From: Dryas octopetala
Lineage: Eukaryota > Streptophyta > Magnoliopsida > Rosales > Rosaceae
NCBI GenBank assembly: GCA_963921425.1
Contig: OY992832.1
Coordinates: forward strand, 14,668,835 to 14,732,834
Reading direction: 5' to 3'
Length of the DNA stretch: 64,000 bases
In this document: one piece after another, positions 35,593-47,937 of the stretch
How positions within the stretch are numbered: the first letter of the stretch is position 1
Layout: each line of letters starts with the position of its first letter
Notes under the pieces: generated by a model
Told to the model about the DNA's origin: nothing
Database searches by the model: none
Seen by the model: only the letters and a program-made list of their open reading frames with translations
Position numbers and translations under genes: made by a program

Positions 35593-37356
35593 TTACAATG
35601 CTGCAACGCACTCAATTTCAATCTTGGCATCCAATGGCAATGCCGCTACCTGAAATGTTGAACGAGCTGGGGCCGGGGATGGAAAATCTGCAAAACAAAT
35701 CATATACGCCAGGATGAATGAACAGGTACAATGGTTCTCACGGCAGTGTTTCACATGAAATTTATAAACACAGCAAACTGACATCCCCTTCAGAAGAAGA
35801 AGAAGGGTTCAATCGGTAACCATACTTCAAATGTTCTAGACTATAAATAAGGCAGTGCCAACACCATGATTCAACAAACTTTAACAGGTATGAGTACCTA
35901 GATACCTTTAAGAATTTCTTATCTGATTTTCGCAGATACAATAAACACAGTGCAAAGATGGAGTATCTTCTGTTATATGCATATTTTGCATGCCACAAAT
36001 TAAGTATTCAATAGTACCTACTACATACAACAACAAATTTTTTCCTATAAAACTTACATTTAGCATAGATCTCATTCACTTTCTTGAAGTCCTTCAAGTC
36101 AGCCAACCTGCATAAAAACCATAAAAATAAAAAAATAAAAACTAATCCTCACCAACACTAATTTCTAAAATAAAAGACTTTTCGAGCAAAGGGGCAAATA
36201 ATCCATACATAATAGTTGTTTTAACCACAGAGGAATAATTGGCACCACTTGCTTTTAGTATTTCACCCATATTTTTTAGAACCTGCAGTAATTCCATAAA
36301 CCCCAATGTATCAAAAACAATACGCCAAGTAAGCAATCAACTATACCCCCTTTTAGAAAACACAGTGACACAAAAAAACTAAAACAGCAACAGGTTTAAG
36401 TTAATTAAACAGCAATTATGATAAGAAACATAACTTTCCTTCATGAACATTTGTGAGAAGCATTAGTATAAAATGGGTTCCACAGAAAGACATATAGATG
36501 ATTAACAACTGCCACAGTATGTGTAAGTAAATCAAGAGCATATCACCGACCAAATGCATGAAAATAGAAGGCACAAAACAGATTTGCATACGATTTTATC
36601 AAGTTCAAATAGACCACAAACTACAACTAATTCCCATTAGAACATCAGTGACACATTTACAATGCAGTTAACACACCTGCTCTGTCTGATCTTCAACATC
36701 ATCAGAAATGAACTTCCCAGTCTGCGTTCCAAAACAAACATATATTTTTATCAGTCGGTTTCAAACATCGATGAATCAAAGTGACAACGAAAAACAAAAC
36801 AAAATGCCATGAACAAACCTCCGGAATCAGACCCAGAACACCAGACACGTGAACAAAGTTGTTGGCTTTGATGGCCTGAGAGTACGGACCCAATGCAGCT
36901 GGAGCCTTGTCTGTTTGAACAGCTTCCTTGATTCCTAAATTCGAGGCAAAAACAAAATTACCCATGTTAAATTCATGTCCAAAGTTTCATTTTTTACACA
37001 AAATTGATAGAAAGGAAAATTCATAACGGAGAACCAAATTAAGAAACCAAACAGAGGAACGGCCTAGGCTGACTTTCTCATCCAGGTAACCAAACAGAGG
37101 GAAATGAGGAAATTAATTAATAGATTAAGAAAAAAAAGAGAGATAAACAGAAATAGAAATGGAGCTTACGAGCGTCAGTGGAAATGGCTAAGCAAGCGAA
37201 GCGCGAAGAGGGCTTCGATGAAGCCGAGGACCGCCAGAGATTGGAGCCGGCAACCGAGGCACAGCCGAAGCCGACGGCTAACGGAGCCCTGGTGCGCAGT
37301 GCGCCCATGTCGATCGCCGGCACGTGGAAGCTCCTCGCCGCCGCAGAAAACGCCAT
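35593..37356 (-). CDS. RIDA: Reactive intermediate deaminase A, chloroplastic (RidA/YjgF/UK114)
   Basis: The enzyme hydrolyses reactive enamine/imine intermediates such as 2-aminoacrylate released by threonine/serine dehydratase, protecting chloroplast pyridoxal-phosphate enzymes; it works as a trimer. Six exons (37170-37356, 36819-36934, 36677-36721, 36209-36282, 36058-36107, 35593-35687) give 188 residues, the usual plant length. Residues 1 to about 62 form a serine/arginine-rich transit peptide (MAFSAAARSFHVPA). Family hallmarks follow: APAALGPYSQAIKANN, VSGVLGLIPETGKF, the active-site arginine R166 in PARSTFQVAALP and the IEIEC motif at 180-184. The start is the ATG that opens the transit peptide; an upstream in-frame ATG at 37443 is less likely. 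A broken copy lies at 20.8-22.2 kb. Confidence 0.93.
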
Positions 37357-37614
37357 CTCTCTCTCGCTTGGTCTGGTCTGGTCGACTGATGACTGCTGAG
37401 TGCTGATGGTTGGTGACGGGTTACTGTTGAGTCGCTCGCTCACTCACTCAATCGAAGTCGCATAGATGTACTGTTTTTTTTTTTTTTTTTTTTTAATTTT
37501 TAACTCTTTTTTCTTGTTGGGCTTTTCTTCATTCTTTATTTTGGGCTAAGTTTATGGGCCTCAGTCCTAAATAAGTTGTGTTACTCATAACCTGGCCCAG
37601 TTATTATAGATTTA

Positions 37615-38497
37615 GGGTAAATTACAATTTAATACCTCAACTTTATCTCGGATTTCAAGTTAGTACCTCAAGTTCAAAAAGTTGCAATTTCATGCCTCAA
37701 CTTTCATTTTGTTTCAAGTTAATACCTTCGTTAGTCTGACCGTCAAAAATGTCGTTATCTGATGACGTGACACACCACTAAAAGACTTAATTTCAATTTA
37801 GTATCTCAACTTTACCATATTTTTCAAGTTCATATCTCAAGTTAAAAAACTTGCAAATAATAAATGTTTTTCAGTTTTTATCTCAACTTCACCCCAACTT
37901 TTGACCCATCAAATCTTCACCAAAATCAACAATTTTATACTCATTTTGAAGCTATGAATCTCCTCTTTATAATCATATAGAAATAATTTAAAAAGAAGCT
38001 ATGAAACGCGAAAAAAGTAGTCAAATTAGGCTACCCGAAATTGTCAATTTGTTTGGAAATTTTGGCACTTTCGGGTAGCCTACTTTGTGACCAATTATCT
38101 TGGGTTCCATAACTCTTTTTTGTATGATTTTTATATGGTTGTAAAGAGGAGATTCATAGCTTCAAAATGAGTATAAGATTGATAATTTTGGTAGAGATTT
38201 GATGGGTAAAAAACTGGGGTGAAGTTGAGATAAAAACTGGAAAATATTTATTTATTTACAAATTTTTGAACTTGAGGTATGAACTTGAAAAATATGATAA
38301 AGTTGAGGTACTAAACTGAAATAAAGCCTTTTAGTGATGTGTCACGTCATCAGATAACGGCATTTTTGACGGCAAGACTAACAGAGGTATTAACTTGAAA
38401 CAAAATGAAAGTTGAGGCATGAAATTGAAACTTTTTGAACTTGAGGTACTAACTTGAAATCCGAGATAAAGTTAAGGTATTAAATTGTAATTTACCC
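37615..38497. mobile_element. Mutator-like fold-back element, 883 bp
   Basis: GGGTAAATTACAATTTAATA at the left is mirrored by TATTAAATTGTAATTTACCC at the right, and the arms continue inward for over 400 bases each, including GTTATCTGATGACGTGAC and GTCACGTCATCAGATAAC. Nine-base flanks ATAGATTTA and ATAAATTTA differ at one position, as expected for a slightly aged Mutator-type target duplication. No transposase frame is present. Confidence 0.85.
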
Positions 38498-38895
38498 ATA
38501 AATTTATAGGTGGAGTTGTAATGCAAGGACTATGGTCAAATGGGATGATGCCTGCAAGTGTTTCGTTAAGGTGGAGATTGTTAGTTGTGTGACTCGATAC
38601 AAGCAATAGACTTAAACGAATGTCAAATCCGAAAAGTGACACCATAACTGCTAATTAATAACAACCTCACACCTAAATCAGCCCATCAAACTTAACCTAC
38701 TCAAATAGTGGACTTATTAAATAATTAAATTTGAGACAATATCTGTTAAAAAGTCATACTATTACTAGTAATAAACTCACGCTGATCCGTAGCACAACAG
38801 CATTTACTCAGGTACATGCACAAAACTCTTTCGTTGTACATAATTGCTACAAAATATATATTTCCTCTTACAATTTTGTGAGTTGAAGCCAATAA

Positions 38896-40697
38896 CTAAT
38901 TTATAATATAAACGTTGTCACTACAGACATGCATTCTACACATAGGGCAAGAGCCTTGTCGCTTTAGCCATTGATCTATGCACGCCATGTGAAACAAATG
39001 CCTACAGATGGGAAGCTCTCTTGCATACTCTCCATCCTTCAATTCCTGTAAATATATACATCAAAATCAAATTGTGAGTAAAGAATGATAAACCAATCGA
39101 TCATAAATTGCACACCACATAGCAAAGGAGCAAATTGGTTTGGGCCCAAATTAGTGGCCCACCTGTAAGCAAATTGAGCAGCAAAACTCATTGCCAGAGT
39201 TTTCCATCATATTCCCAGAATGAAATGTACTTTGAGGCAGCTTTTGAATGCATTCCTGGGACAACCCCTTAACTCCAGCAATGTCATACAGTTCAGAAAT
39301 CTCTCTATAAGTTGTTTCTAGACTTTCTAGTGTGCTAACCTGCTCAATAAGTTTTGCAATGTGACTCAAATTAATTACTAAATATAACTAAAAACCACTG
39401 CTTATTTCTGGTTTAGTTAAGAGAGCATAATATATACTTACTTGCCAGAGATAGGCTTTGAGCAATGCAGAACTTACCCATTCCATATACACCTTCCCAT
39501 TTACCATAGTAGCCAAAAGAGCAACCTATAAATAAAACATTATTATTATAATTCAACAATAAGACAGACCTCAATATAATTAATTAGTATGACAACTACC
39601 TTATAACTAAGGACGATACGATGTAATTAAGTACCATGTAAACATCTACTCTTATTAGAGTATACAAACTCTTTTTTTATTTTTTTTGAGGATCCACTGT
39701 AATAAAGAGAAAGATTTTTGCATAGACACACAAATCGGTATATAATATCAAAATCCGAAGAATCTGCTCAGGTCGACTTACTAATAAGCTGCCCCAATGC
39801 ATTAGTCCGTTTGAAAATGCTTATGTGGGAAGCGCTTTTGGTTAAAACAATTAAAAAATTTGCCTTAACTTGTATATTCATCTGAAATTCTTTAGGAGGA
39901 AGCAACTACTAGTAGCTTCTCTATGAAGTACCTACCAGGTACTTTTCCAATAGCACTCATTATGCATACAATTCTAGTGAGTAGTACTCATTTATTAATT
40001 ACAACCTGTTTGAGAATGCTTATGTACCAAGTGCTTTTGTTATAAACAAAACTGTAAAATTGCATTAGCTTTTTGCATATTCACTTGATGTAATAACTTA
40101 CAAGCACACACGTACTACACTAGTACATGCCTACACAAAGTACATTACCTTAGACAAGGTCGACCCAGCATCAACTGCTAAATCCATAAAATGAATGGCT
40201 GCAATAGCCCCAGCCAGACCTCCTATTCCGGCTCCATAAACAAACCCAGTCTCTGTCGTTTGGCCTTTGATGGCTCCATGAATTGCTCCCAACGTAGCTC
40301 CTCCTACAATACAAAACCCACAAGCCTTTAAGTTTCACAGAAACCATATATGGGATGAGCTAGCCTTTGAGGGACTAATGAAGTCTAGATTTGCAGCGCA
40401 CTCACCCTGTGTTAATATATATTTGACATTGTGACCAAGAACAATTGCTCAAAATGAGACACAGAAAACAAATTACTAGCCAGCTAGCAAGAGTTAAAAC
40501 ACATTACCTAGTGCAAGAATGCAGGTAAATGCAGCAAAAACAACTTTCTTTGTGGCTCTAATCAAAGCCCCACCTCTGCAACCATCAATTATAGCCAAAA
40601 CCCACAAAGAAACAACCTCTTTGGACCTGCATGCGCACTTCAGTAAATCTGAAAGCCATCCCTTCATCTTGGTAGAAATAATGCACAAACTAGGCAT
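38896..40697 (-). CDS. NEP1-interacting-like RING-H2 E3 ubiquitin ligase
   Basis: Membrane-anchored RING-H2 protein of the plant NIP family (Arabidopsis NIP1/NIP2, which bind the plastid RNA polymerase NEP; some members act as E3 ligases). Five exons (40508-40697, 40149-40303, 39442-39525, 39163-39339, 38896-39045) join to 251 residues. A hydrophobic, glycine-rich stretch at about 50-110 ([36 protein letters not shown]) is the family's membrane region. Conserved [32 protein letters not shown] and [10 protein letters not shown] segments follow. The RING-H2 finger is complete: C197, C200, C216, H218, H221, C224, C235, C238 with standard spacing. The start could instead be a methionine ten codons later (STKMKGW). 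Transfer of ubiquitin is inferred from the finger. Confidence 0.9.
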
Positions 40698-40909
40698 GGT
40701 GTGTACTTGATGTTGAGTGGGATTTGACACAGTAGTAAAGGGTAAGAGCTGGACTATTGTTTTGGGACGTGGTGAAGCAACCAGAAGATGATGAGCATAT
40801 TTAAAGGGTAAGGAGCAGCATAGCCATGCATTTAAGAGAGCTAGCTGGAACAAAGTGCCACCAATTGTATGTAGGAAATGATCTTTTGTCATAAAGTCTA
40901 ACACATTAC

Positions 40910-43570
40910 AATTATGTTAAGAGTCAAATTTATTTATCAAATAATTTGTCATATCAGTATCTAACTTATTGAAAATAAATAAGTCTCAAAGCCGATCCAA
41001 ATGTTAAGCAATGAAACATAATTTGGTGAACAATTGTTGTGACCCTTGCAGTACTTGAAATATAAATTATGTTGCCGGATTAATCTGGACCGTTGATTAG
41101 ATATTTTGCATGTGAGCATTGCCTATAATATGTACTATAATATTATTTTACAGAAGAGGCAATATAGCGTCTAGGAATGAGACAACACGAAATGCTACTG
41201 ACTTGAGCAAGCAACCCTCCATAATTGACATACATATGGATATGTAAGACCTGTTTTCTCTTCATTTTCTTCTCTTTTGTTTGGCTAGATCTCCTAACTA
41301 CAATTAGAAACAATTGTTTACCCAGCTAATTCCCATTTCCTAATCAAACTTTTGTAAACAGTGCAGTTCTAAATCAATAAAAGATTTATTCTGATGATAT
41401 TGACATGTGGATTATTATCAAAGATAATATATAATATCTTCAACACGTACTGTGGTGCTCAAATGGGATTGATGTGTTACAAATACATTGCATCAGGTTT
41501 TTGGGTTTGGGATGGTTTTACACATGAATTAGGGAAGCTAGCTAGTATCGAGATTTCATGGAGGCGAAGTATTGATTCTTTTCCTTTAATTTCTTTTTCT
41601 TGAGAACAATAAATATGGAGTTGGATCATATGCTAATCTCTTGTGTGCTAATTTCATACTAATCAATTAAAACTACTTTTTCATAGTGTAAATTCATGAT
41701 CGAAACCGTTCATTCTTTAGATCACTCTTTAAACATCATCTCTGTAACAATTTAGTCAAATAAAAAATTATTTGGTCGTATAACTGTTAAATACTTAAAT
41801 ATATATAGAACTACCATAACCATGTTTTAAATTTGGATTCAATACCATAAACACCTTCCTTGAGGCTAGATAGTTTATGAGGTCATAGATACTATATATG
41901 ATCAAATGTTCATCTAACCGGCCAACACAATATAAAATTAAGAAAAATCGAATTTTTTCTTTTAATAAGGAGAAGAGGTACCAGTTGTAAAAATGGTATC
42001 CAGGCCGGATTTGAAGAAACTCTCATCAAACAATTAGTTAATTTGAATTATTGTTTAAATGTCTACACTAAACTCGTCTAACAAAATAATATATTGGATT
42101 ATATAAATCTGAATTATACAATATATCAGTAACTCATGACTGTTCACAGTGGTTCATATATATAGTACTTCTCATTGGTCTGATTCAGTTTGCAGAATAC
42201 TAGTTTCAGTCAGATTGGGAGTTGGGACTCAATCCAATGGGCGAGTTCTCCCCAGTTACTGACTACAGCGTATAATTAAGTTTGCAGGCTATATTTATTG
42301 TACCATAAATAAATATCAAATATTGCTATTGGATCCAATGGTATCAATTGAAGCCATATATAGTCACCCATTATTGCTTTCCTGCTCTTGCTTTGGCTGA
42401 AGTGCCACGTCTTAATTTTTTTGTAATAAAGGACAACTTTGGGTTGTCAGTAGTAAGTATGAAATATCAAATATCCATTAATTAAGGCAAAAAGGGCAAT
42501 CTTCATCTAGCTACTGGCAGTGCCTCAACAAAGCTAAGTGAAGCTGCAGGAAACTAAGCAAAACCAGGTGCTGGGATTGGTGGTGTGGTTAAGAGCTTCT
42601 GTGGGCTGAGATAGTGAAATTTCAAAGGCAAGGGCAAGTGGTGCTATAATTAATTTTGCTTATGGTAGATATGGTATCAATGATGTTTTATTTTTGAATG
42701 GTAGATATGGTACTTTATGATATTTTAGCGTACTTAGGCACGTTTTTTCTCACCCATTGTTGAAGTGTACGTCTTGTTTGGTATTTCACCAAAATAAATG
42801 CATAGGTGTTCCAGCTTCCACCTTGTCATGCCATCCACAACACATCAACCCCACCAAGATTTGACAAGATATTTCTCCATGCTTAAAAAGAAAATTGTTT
42901 ATTGAATGGTATTAATCAGTTTTTGCAAGAGGAAAAACTAGTCAATTAAGCATACAAAAAAGATGCCCGGGCAAAAAAAAAGCATACAAAAATGATGTTT
43001 TTCTTATAAAAAAGATTTTGTTTTCAAACGTATGCAACATGGAAATTATAGGACAAAAATATAATGGCAATCAACTCTAAAGCAATCAAAGTTGAAGGTT
43101 GTAATAGCATCATGAGAATGGCAGAGTTGCAAAGTACGAAAAAGATACTCCGAATTGCCCATGCATGGAAGCAAAGTATTCGCTAGAAAATTTGCTTTGC
43201 CAAAAATATGATGAAATTAAAAACCTAAAAATTAAGTAGTGAAATGGAACTTGTCGTGTACAATGATACGACATCGTAACAAAATTATTTCTATATATAC
43301 CAATTCCAATATGAAACTTTCTTTTGTCAGACCTAATATCAGCTTGTCCCTATACATAATTTCAACTAGATTCTTATATGTATGCTTGTTTACTTCTGTG
43401 TGGCAAAAAATAAAATAAAAGTATTTTTGGATTATAAAAATACTTGAAAGCGTTTTATAATAAAGCAATGCTTCTTTAGGAATTGCTTTCAAGTACATTT
43501 ATAATAAGCACTTGGATTTTTCAAAAACGCTACTGAGTAAAAGCGGTTCTTACAAAAATATTCTCAAATA
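40910..43570. other. Intergenic, no gene seen
   Basis: No coding exon was recognised on either strand. A short relative of the 32.6-kb fold-back family lies at about 41690-41780. The rest is ordinary AT-rich DNA; any promoter of the minus-strand RING gene would fall just above 40.7 kb but no clear TATA box was fixed. Confidence 0.4.
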
Positions 43571-43582
43571 GCCCGTAATCTC

Positions 43583-43877
43583 TAGGGGTGAAACGATCGG
43601 TTACCGAACCGACATTAGTATAGGTAGATGCAGGTGAATCGACATTTGAGCTGACATAGGTTGGTGATCGACTTTCTTGGATTGGTCGGTCGGCTTTTGT
43701 ATTGCGGGTCGGGCTATTTGATAGTTTTGGTGGTCTGAGCGGGGTGTCGTTCATGCCGTTGTCGACTCCGACAGAGGGCAGCTCAGAGTGGTGCACCCAC
43801 CGACACCAAACTGGAGCTAAGCCAACCCATCCGATTTGCACCAATCGGCGGTTTGTCGGTGACAAATCCCACCCCTA
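43583..43877. mobile_element. Non-autonomous hAT-type MITE, 295 bp
   Basis: Ends TAGGGGTG and CACCCCTA are inverted repeats and the perfect 8-base duplication GTAATCTC flanks both sides (43575-43582 and 43878-43885). This fits the hAT superfamily. The interior is GC-richer than its surroundings and carries short mirrored motifs (GATCGGTTACCGAACCGAC), but no transposase. Confidence 0.85.
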
Positions 43878-44273
43878 GTAATCTCAACCATACCTTGGAT
43901 TTTCATGTGAATGCTACTAAAGACAAATCCTAAGAAGTATTATGAGAATTATGAGATGTTATCACCAGTTTTATTGGGCCAATACTTTCATCTGATGGGC
44001 CTTGTATTGGGCCAGTTACCGTAGTCGGTTACCCATATTTTAATTGAGTTTTTATAAAGCCCACAAAGCCCGCGAAACGGACGCCAAAACAATTTTGCAA
44101 TATACTTTATTTCACCCCATATATCCGACAAAACGTAAAACAGAACAGAACTCCCTTTGAACACACTGTTTTATTATTTCAGGCTCTCTGCCATTAACAG
44201 TCACTGCAAGTTCAATCTCTGAGACTGACTGAGTTTGAGAACCAAAATTCACATAAACAAAAATCTACACAAG

Positions 44274-45612
44274 GTTGGTAATCTAAACTCTTCTATCAAT
44301 TATAATATTGCTCTGTCTGTTTCTCTTAATTAATTTTTCTTTTTCAAAATACTGCATTGAAGGGTTTTGTTTTTTAATATTTGTACAGAATTAAGCTTTT
44401 GAAATTCAGGATTCTATTCTCCCATTGGCACCCATGTTAGCTAGCAACTGTGAATTGAGGATAAAGCTTTGTTTTTTTTCCGATTAAGTTACATTTAAGT
44501 AGGCCATAGCTTTGTTACAAAAATTCTGAGATGGGTATGGGGCACCTTGGCCATCTCTAATCCTTTCACTATTTATTGCTCAAATTTTATTATAACTTTG
44601 AGTAAAAAGTTATTGAATTTAAGGAAGATAAAAGAGAATGGTTTGCTGGTTCTGGAGGTGTATCAAAGAAAGCAGATTTGTATTTGACTCTTATTGAAGG
44701 AAGGTGTTATTTACATAATTTCTAGTGGGTTGTATTCGACTCACAGTGAAAGAATTTGGAGGAAGAATTTGATAAATATGGTTATGTTTACGAATACTAT
44801 AGTGCAAGATTATACTATACCCCATCATGAGGCTTGTGTGGTCGAGGTACTAGCATACTACACATATTTTGTGAGGTCATAGGACTTACAAGGCTAGTAA
44901 TTATAAACATTCCAGTCAATGGAGATTGCTGGATGGAGCATTGGCTGGTAAGTGTTGCTCTTGTCTAGCCATGAAATGAATGCGTTGAATTCATTCAATT
45001 GGTTAGGAGCATATTAATTTCAATTTGTCAACAGGAATGACTGATTTTATAGTGTAAAGACCAGGGTTGGCATTAATATTTTCTGGGGAATTTTCTTCTG
45101 TACTTTCAGTAGCCTTGGAATACATTCTAAATGCTTTGAAATAAGATTTGAAGAATGTGTTCTGATTCTCATGTGTAGAATTTGAGTTGTAGCATCTTTT
45201 GTCTTGAATTGAAAAAGTGTTGCATATTGATGTTTGTCATTACCATAGCAGATAATGTTTTAAGTTACTTTATGATTCTAATTTGTTCTAAATGGCGTGT
45301 TAATTAAAATTACATTAGAAAATGTTCCTATGTGAACACATATGCAAGCAACCCATGAACAATGGTAATCTCTTGTTCACTTTCTTTTGATGTGAAGATG
45401 TGGATAAGGGGAAATGAGGCCACACCAATTTTTATTGGTTGAACACATAGGTAGTTGATTAAGAAAGCATTTCTTATTCCAATTCAATGAAATTCTGCTT
45501 TACTATTTAATCTCTTTGGTTTCCTCTTCTATGGAACCTGACTATAATTCTTTCAGTTGTCTGTATTGATCTATATTATTTTTATTAATTATTCTAATTG
45601 AATAAATTGCAG
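44274..45612 (+). other. 5' leader intron of the RS/RRM protein gene
   Basis: An untranslated first exon appears to end at 44273 (CACAAG|GTTGGTAA). The acceptor TTGCAG ends at 45612, 35 bases before the start codon. The 1339-base intron is T-rich, as plant introns are. Several short ORFs in it are not conserved with anything recognised. Confidence 0.55.
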
Positions 45613-45647
45613 GCACTAGGCTTTTCTATTGAGCCCAATAGAAAAAA

Positions 45648-47937
45648 ATGGATGATTCCATGTTAGCCAGTGAATCAGACCTTAAATTTGCAGTTGATAA
45701 TGTAGAAAAGGTTCACAGTTATGTTGATGAAAAAAACTTTGAAAGAAGGGATGATTTCAACGAAGATCTGAACCAACATCAGCAACAGAGTTCCCCCTCT
45801 CTACATGCAGATTTCAGATATGAAATTTCAGACTCTCTTCCAGAAAAATCTTACCCTGTGTCAACTGAATCTGATCATGGCTACGTCATAGAAACAAAAC
45901 CTGACCATGATCAAGAGCGGACTCAGTCTCCACTCAAGGATAATAACTATTACCAAGGTGAGATGGATGAGTTGCATGGCAGTAATTTTCTTAATACCTC
46001 CTATCAATCTAAGTCGCAAACTTTCCATTATGAAACGGGAATTGAAGATTCTGCTCATTCACAGGAGTCTCCTCTGACTGAAAATGCAAACCAGGGAGGA
46101 GGAGAGGAAAACGATTCTGACTTGGCTAGGCCAACTGCTGCTCCTCTGGCTGGACAAGCAAATAATATTTTCTCAGAGAAGTCACAATATGACTTAATTA
46201 AGTCTTCCATTGATGAAGTAGAAAGAGAAGCTATTGATCTACAAATAGGGCAATCATTATGTTCTCCTAAGTCGCACTGGTGGGATGATGAACCTAAGAA
46301 AGATGACTCCCCAGGTGAGGACAGAAAGCCATGCATGCCCCATTCTGATCTTCAATCTCTGAGAAGAACCACCAGAGGATCTAGGAGACAAATGTCAAAT
46401 TCACCTGAAGGCTCTCATTTGCCTCACCACTCACCTAATGACCATAAGCATTTGCATTCTCAGCATGGTTCTCAAGACCCATCATATGCACCAAGATCAC
46501 ATAACCAGAAAGTTTCTTTTTCACCTGAAATGTCTGACCTATGTAAAGGCGTTTCGCCTGATCATTTATCTCCCACCAGGCAAACTTCTGCTTCTACACA
46601 GGGCATTCGGCAGCACTACCGGCATAAGGATGGTTCTGCATTGAAGCACACATCCACATCCCCAAAGTCCCATCATTCACCCCCAAGTTATCGGAAAAGG
46701 GACAGATCGAAATCACGATCACCAATTCGGCATATAGATTCCTATGGCTACCAGAGAAATTATTGTGACAGGCCTCGATCAAGGTCCCCATATTCAAGAG
46801 CCCATCATAGGTCAACAAGGTTAACTTCTATAGCCTTCTATTATATAATGTTGAAATTCCAGTATCATAAATGTCAAATGGAAACAACTTAATTATCTGA
46901 ACAAGTTCTAAGTATTCTGAAAGTGAAGGATTTGGTTTATCTCTTTCATTTTCTATTTATGACCTCAAAATTTAGAAAATGGTATTTTCTGAAATGACCA
47001 TTGTTATATACCTGAATTTCTGAAAATGGGATAGTAATCCCTCAAAGATTCATGAAATTTTATATATAACCTTAGAGGTAATTACTAACTAGCTCTCTAT
47101 GACCAATCATCTTTTTTCTTCTTGTGGATCATTAATTAATAATAGATTCTTGACCTCTAATTCATGGGCATTACCATTACCTTATTTTTTTATGAGAAAC
47201 ATTACCATTGACTTATTCTGTAAATTGAATAGTCCTAGCTTCTGATGTATTTGAAACTTATTGAGTGAATATTCCACTTTTTGGTTGTAGCAAAGATCAA
47301 TGTATCTTTGCTTAAACATCTAGGGTGTCCTAATATTTTCATTCCTCAATTTGATAGGCGAAGGCTTTCTCCAAGGCGAAGGTCTCCTATTCCAGAATAT
47401 CATTCTCCAAGGCGAAGGTCTCCCCTTCCAGAATATTGTTCTCATCACCGATCTCCTAGAAGGACACATTGGTCACCACCTCCTAATAGGAAAACTGGAT
47501 TAGGGAAACCTGGTAGAAGTTTATTTGTTGCTGGTTTTAGCTTTATGACTACAGAGAGAGATTTGGAAAGGAAGTTTTCCAGGTTTGGCCGAGTACAAGA
47601 TGTTCGTATTGTTAGAGACAAGAGGTAATTGTGCAGTTTATACTTGCATACAAATACAATGAGGCGTTTGACATAGATAATTAATGCATTCTATTTTGCT
47701 TAGCTATTACCTTGTACATGCCTTTCCCTTGGGAGAGCTTATTATTGTGATATATACTTGTTATATTCTTCTTTGAGTTGACTTTTCGCATTGTTTTTTC
47801 TTGTAAGGTCGGGCGATTCACGTGGATTCGGATTTTTGACTTTGGAAAGGGATGAAGATGCTGATGCAGCAATCAGAGCTCTAGATGAGACTGAGTGGAA
47901 TGGTCGGATTATTCTTGTGGAAAAATCCAAAACTTGA
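45648..47937 (+). CDS. RS-rich RRM protein, SR45a/Tra2-like splicing factor
   Basis: Likely nuclear pre-mRNA splicing regulator. Three exons (45648-46819, 47358-47624, 47808-47937) join in frame to 522 residues. Residues 1 to about 220 are acidic, glutamine/serine-rich and without a known domain. Residues about 220-435 are rich in SP, RS and HH pairs (RDRSKSRSPIRH, RPRSRSPYSRAH, SPRRRSPIPEYHSPRRRSP). A single RRM at about 444-522 has RNP2 LFVAGF (446-451) and RNP1 RGFGFLTL (485-492) and ends EKSKT. Unlike Arabidopsis SR45a there is no RS domain after the RRM. If the first intron is kept, translation ends at 46892 after 414 residues, leaving the RS part without RRM. Assignment to the SR45a/Tra2 class rests on the RRM; the N-terminal part is lineage-specific. 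Confidence 0.85.

Noticed and set aside
37104..37443. Plus-strand frame opposite the RidA first exon
   Set aside because: It is a shadow of the transit-peptide exon on the other strand.
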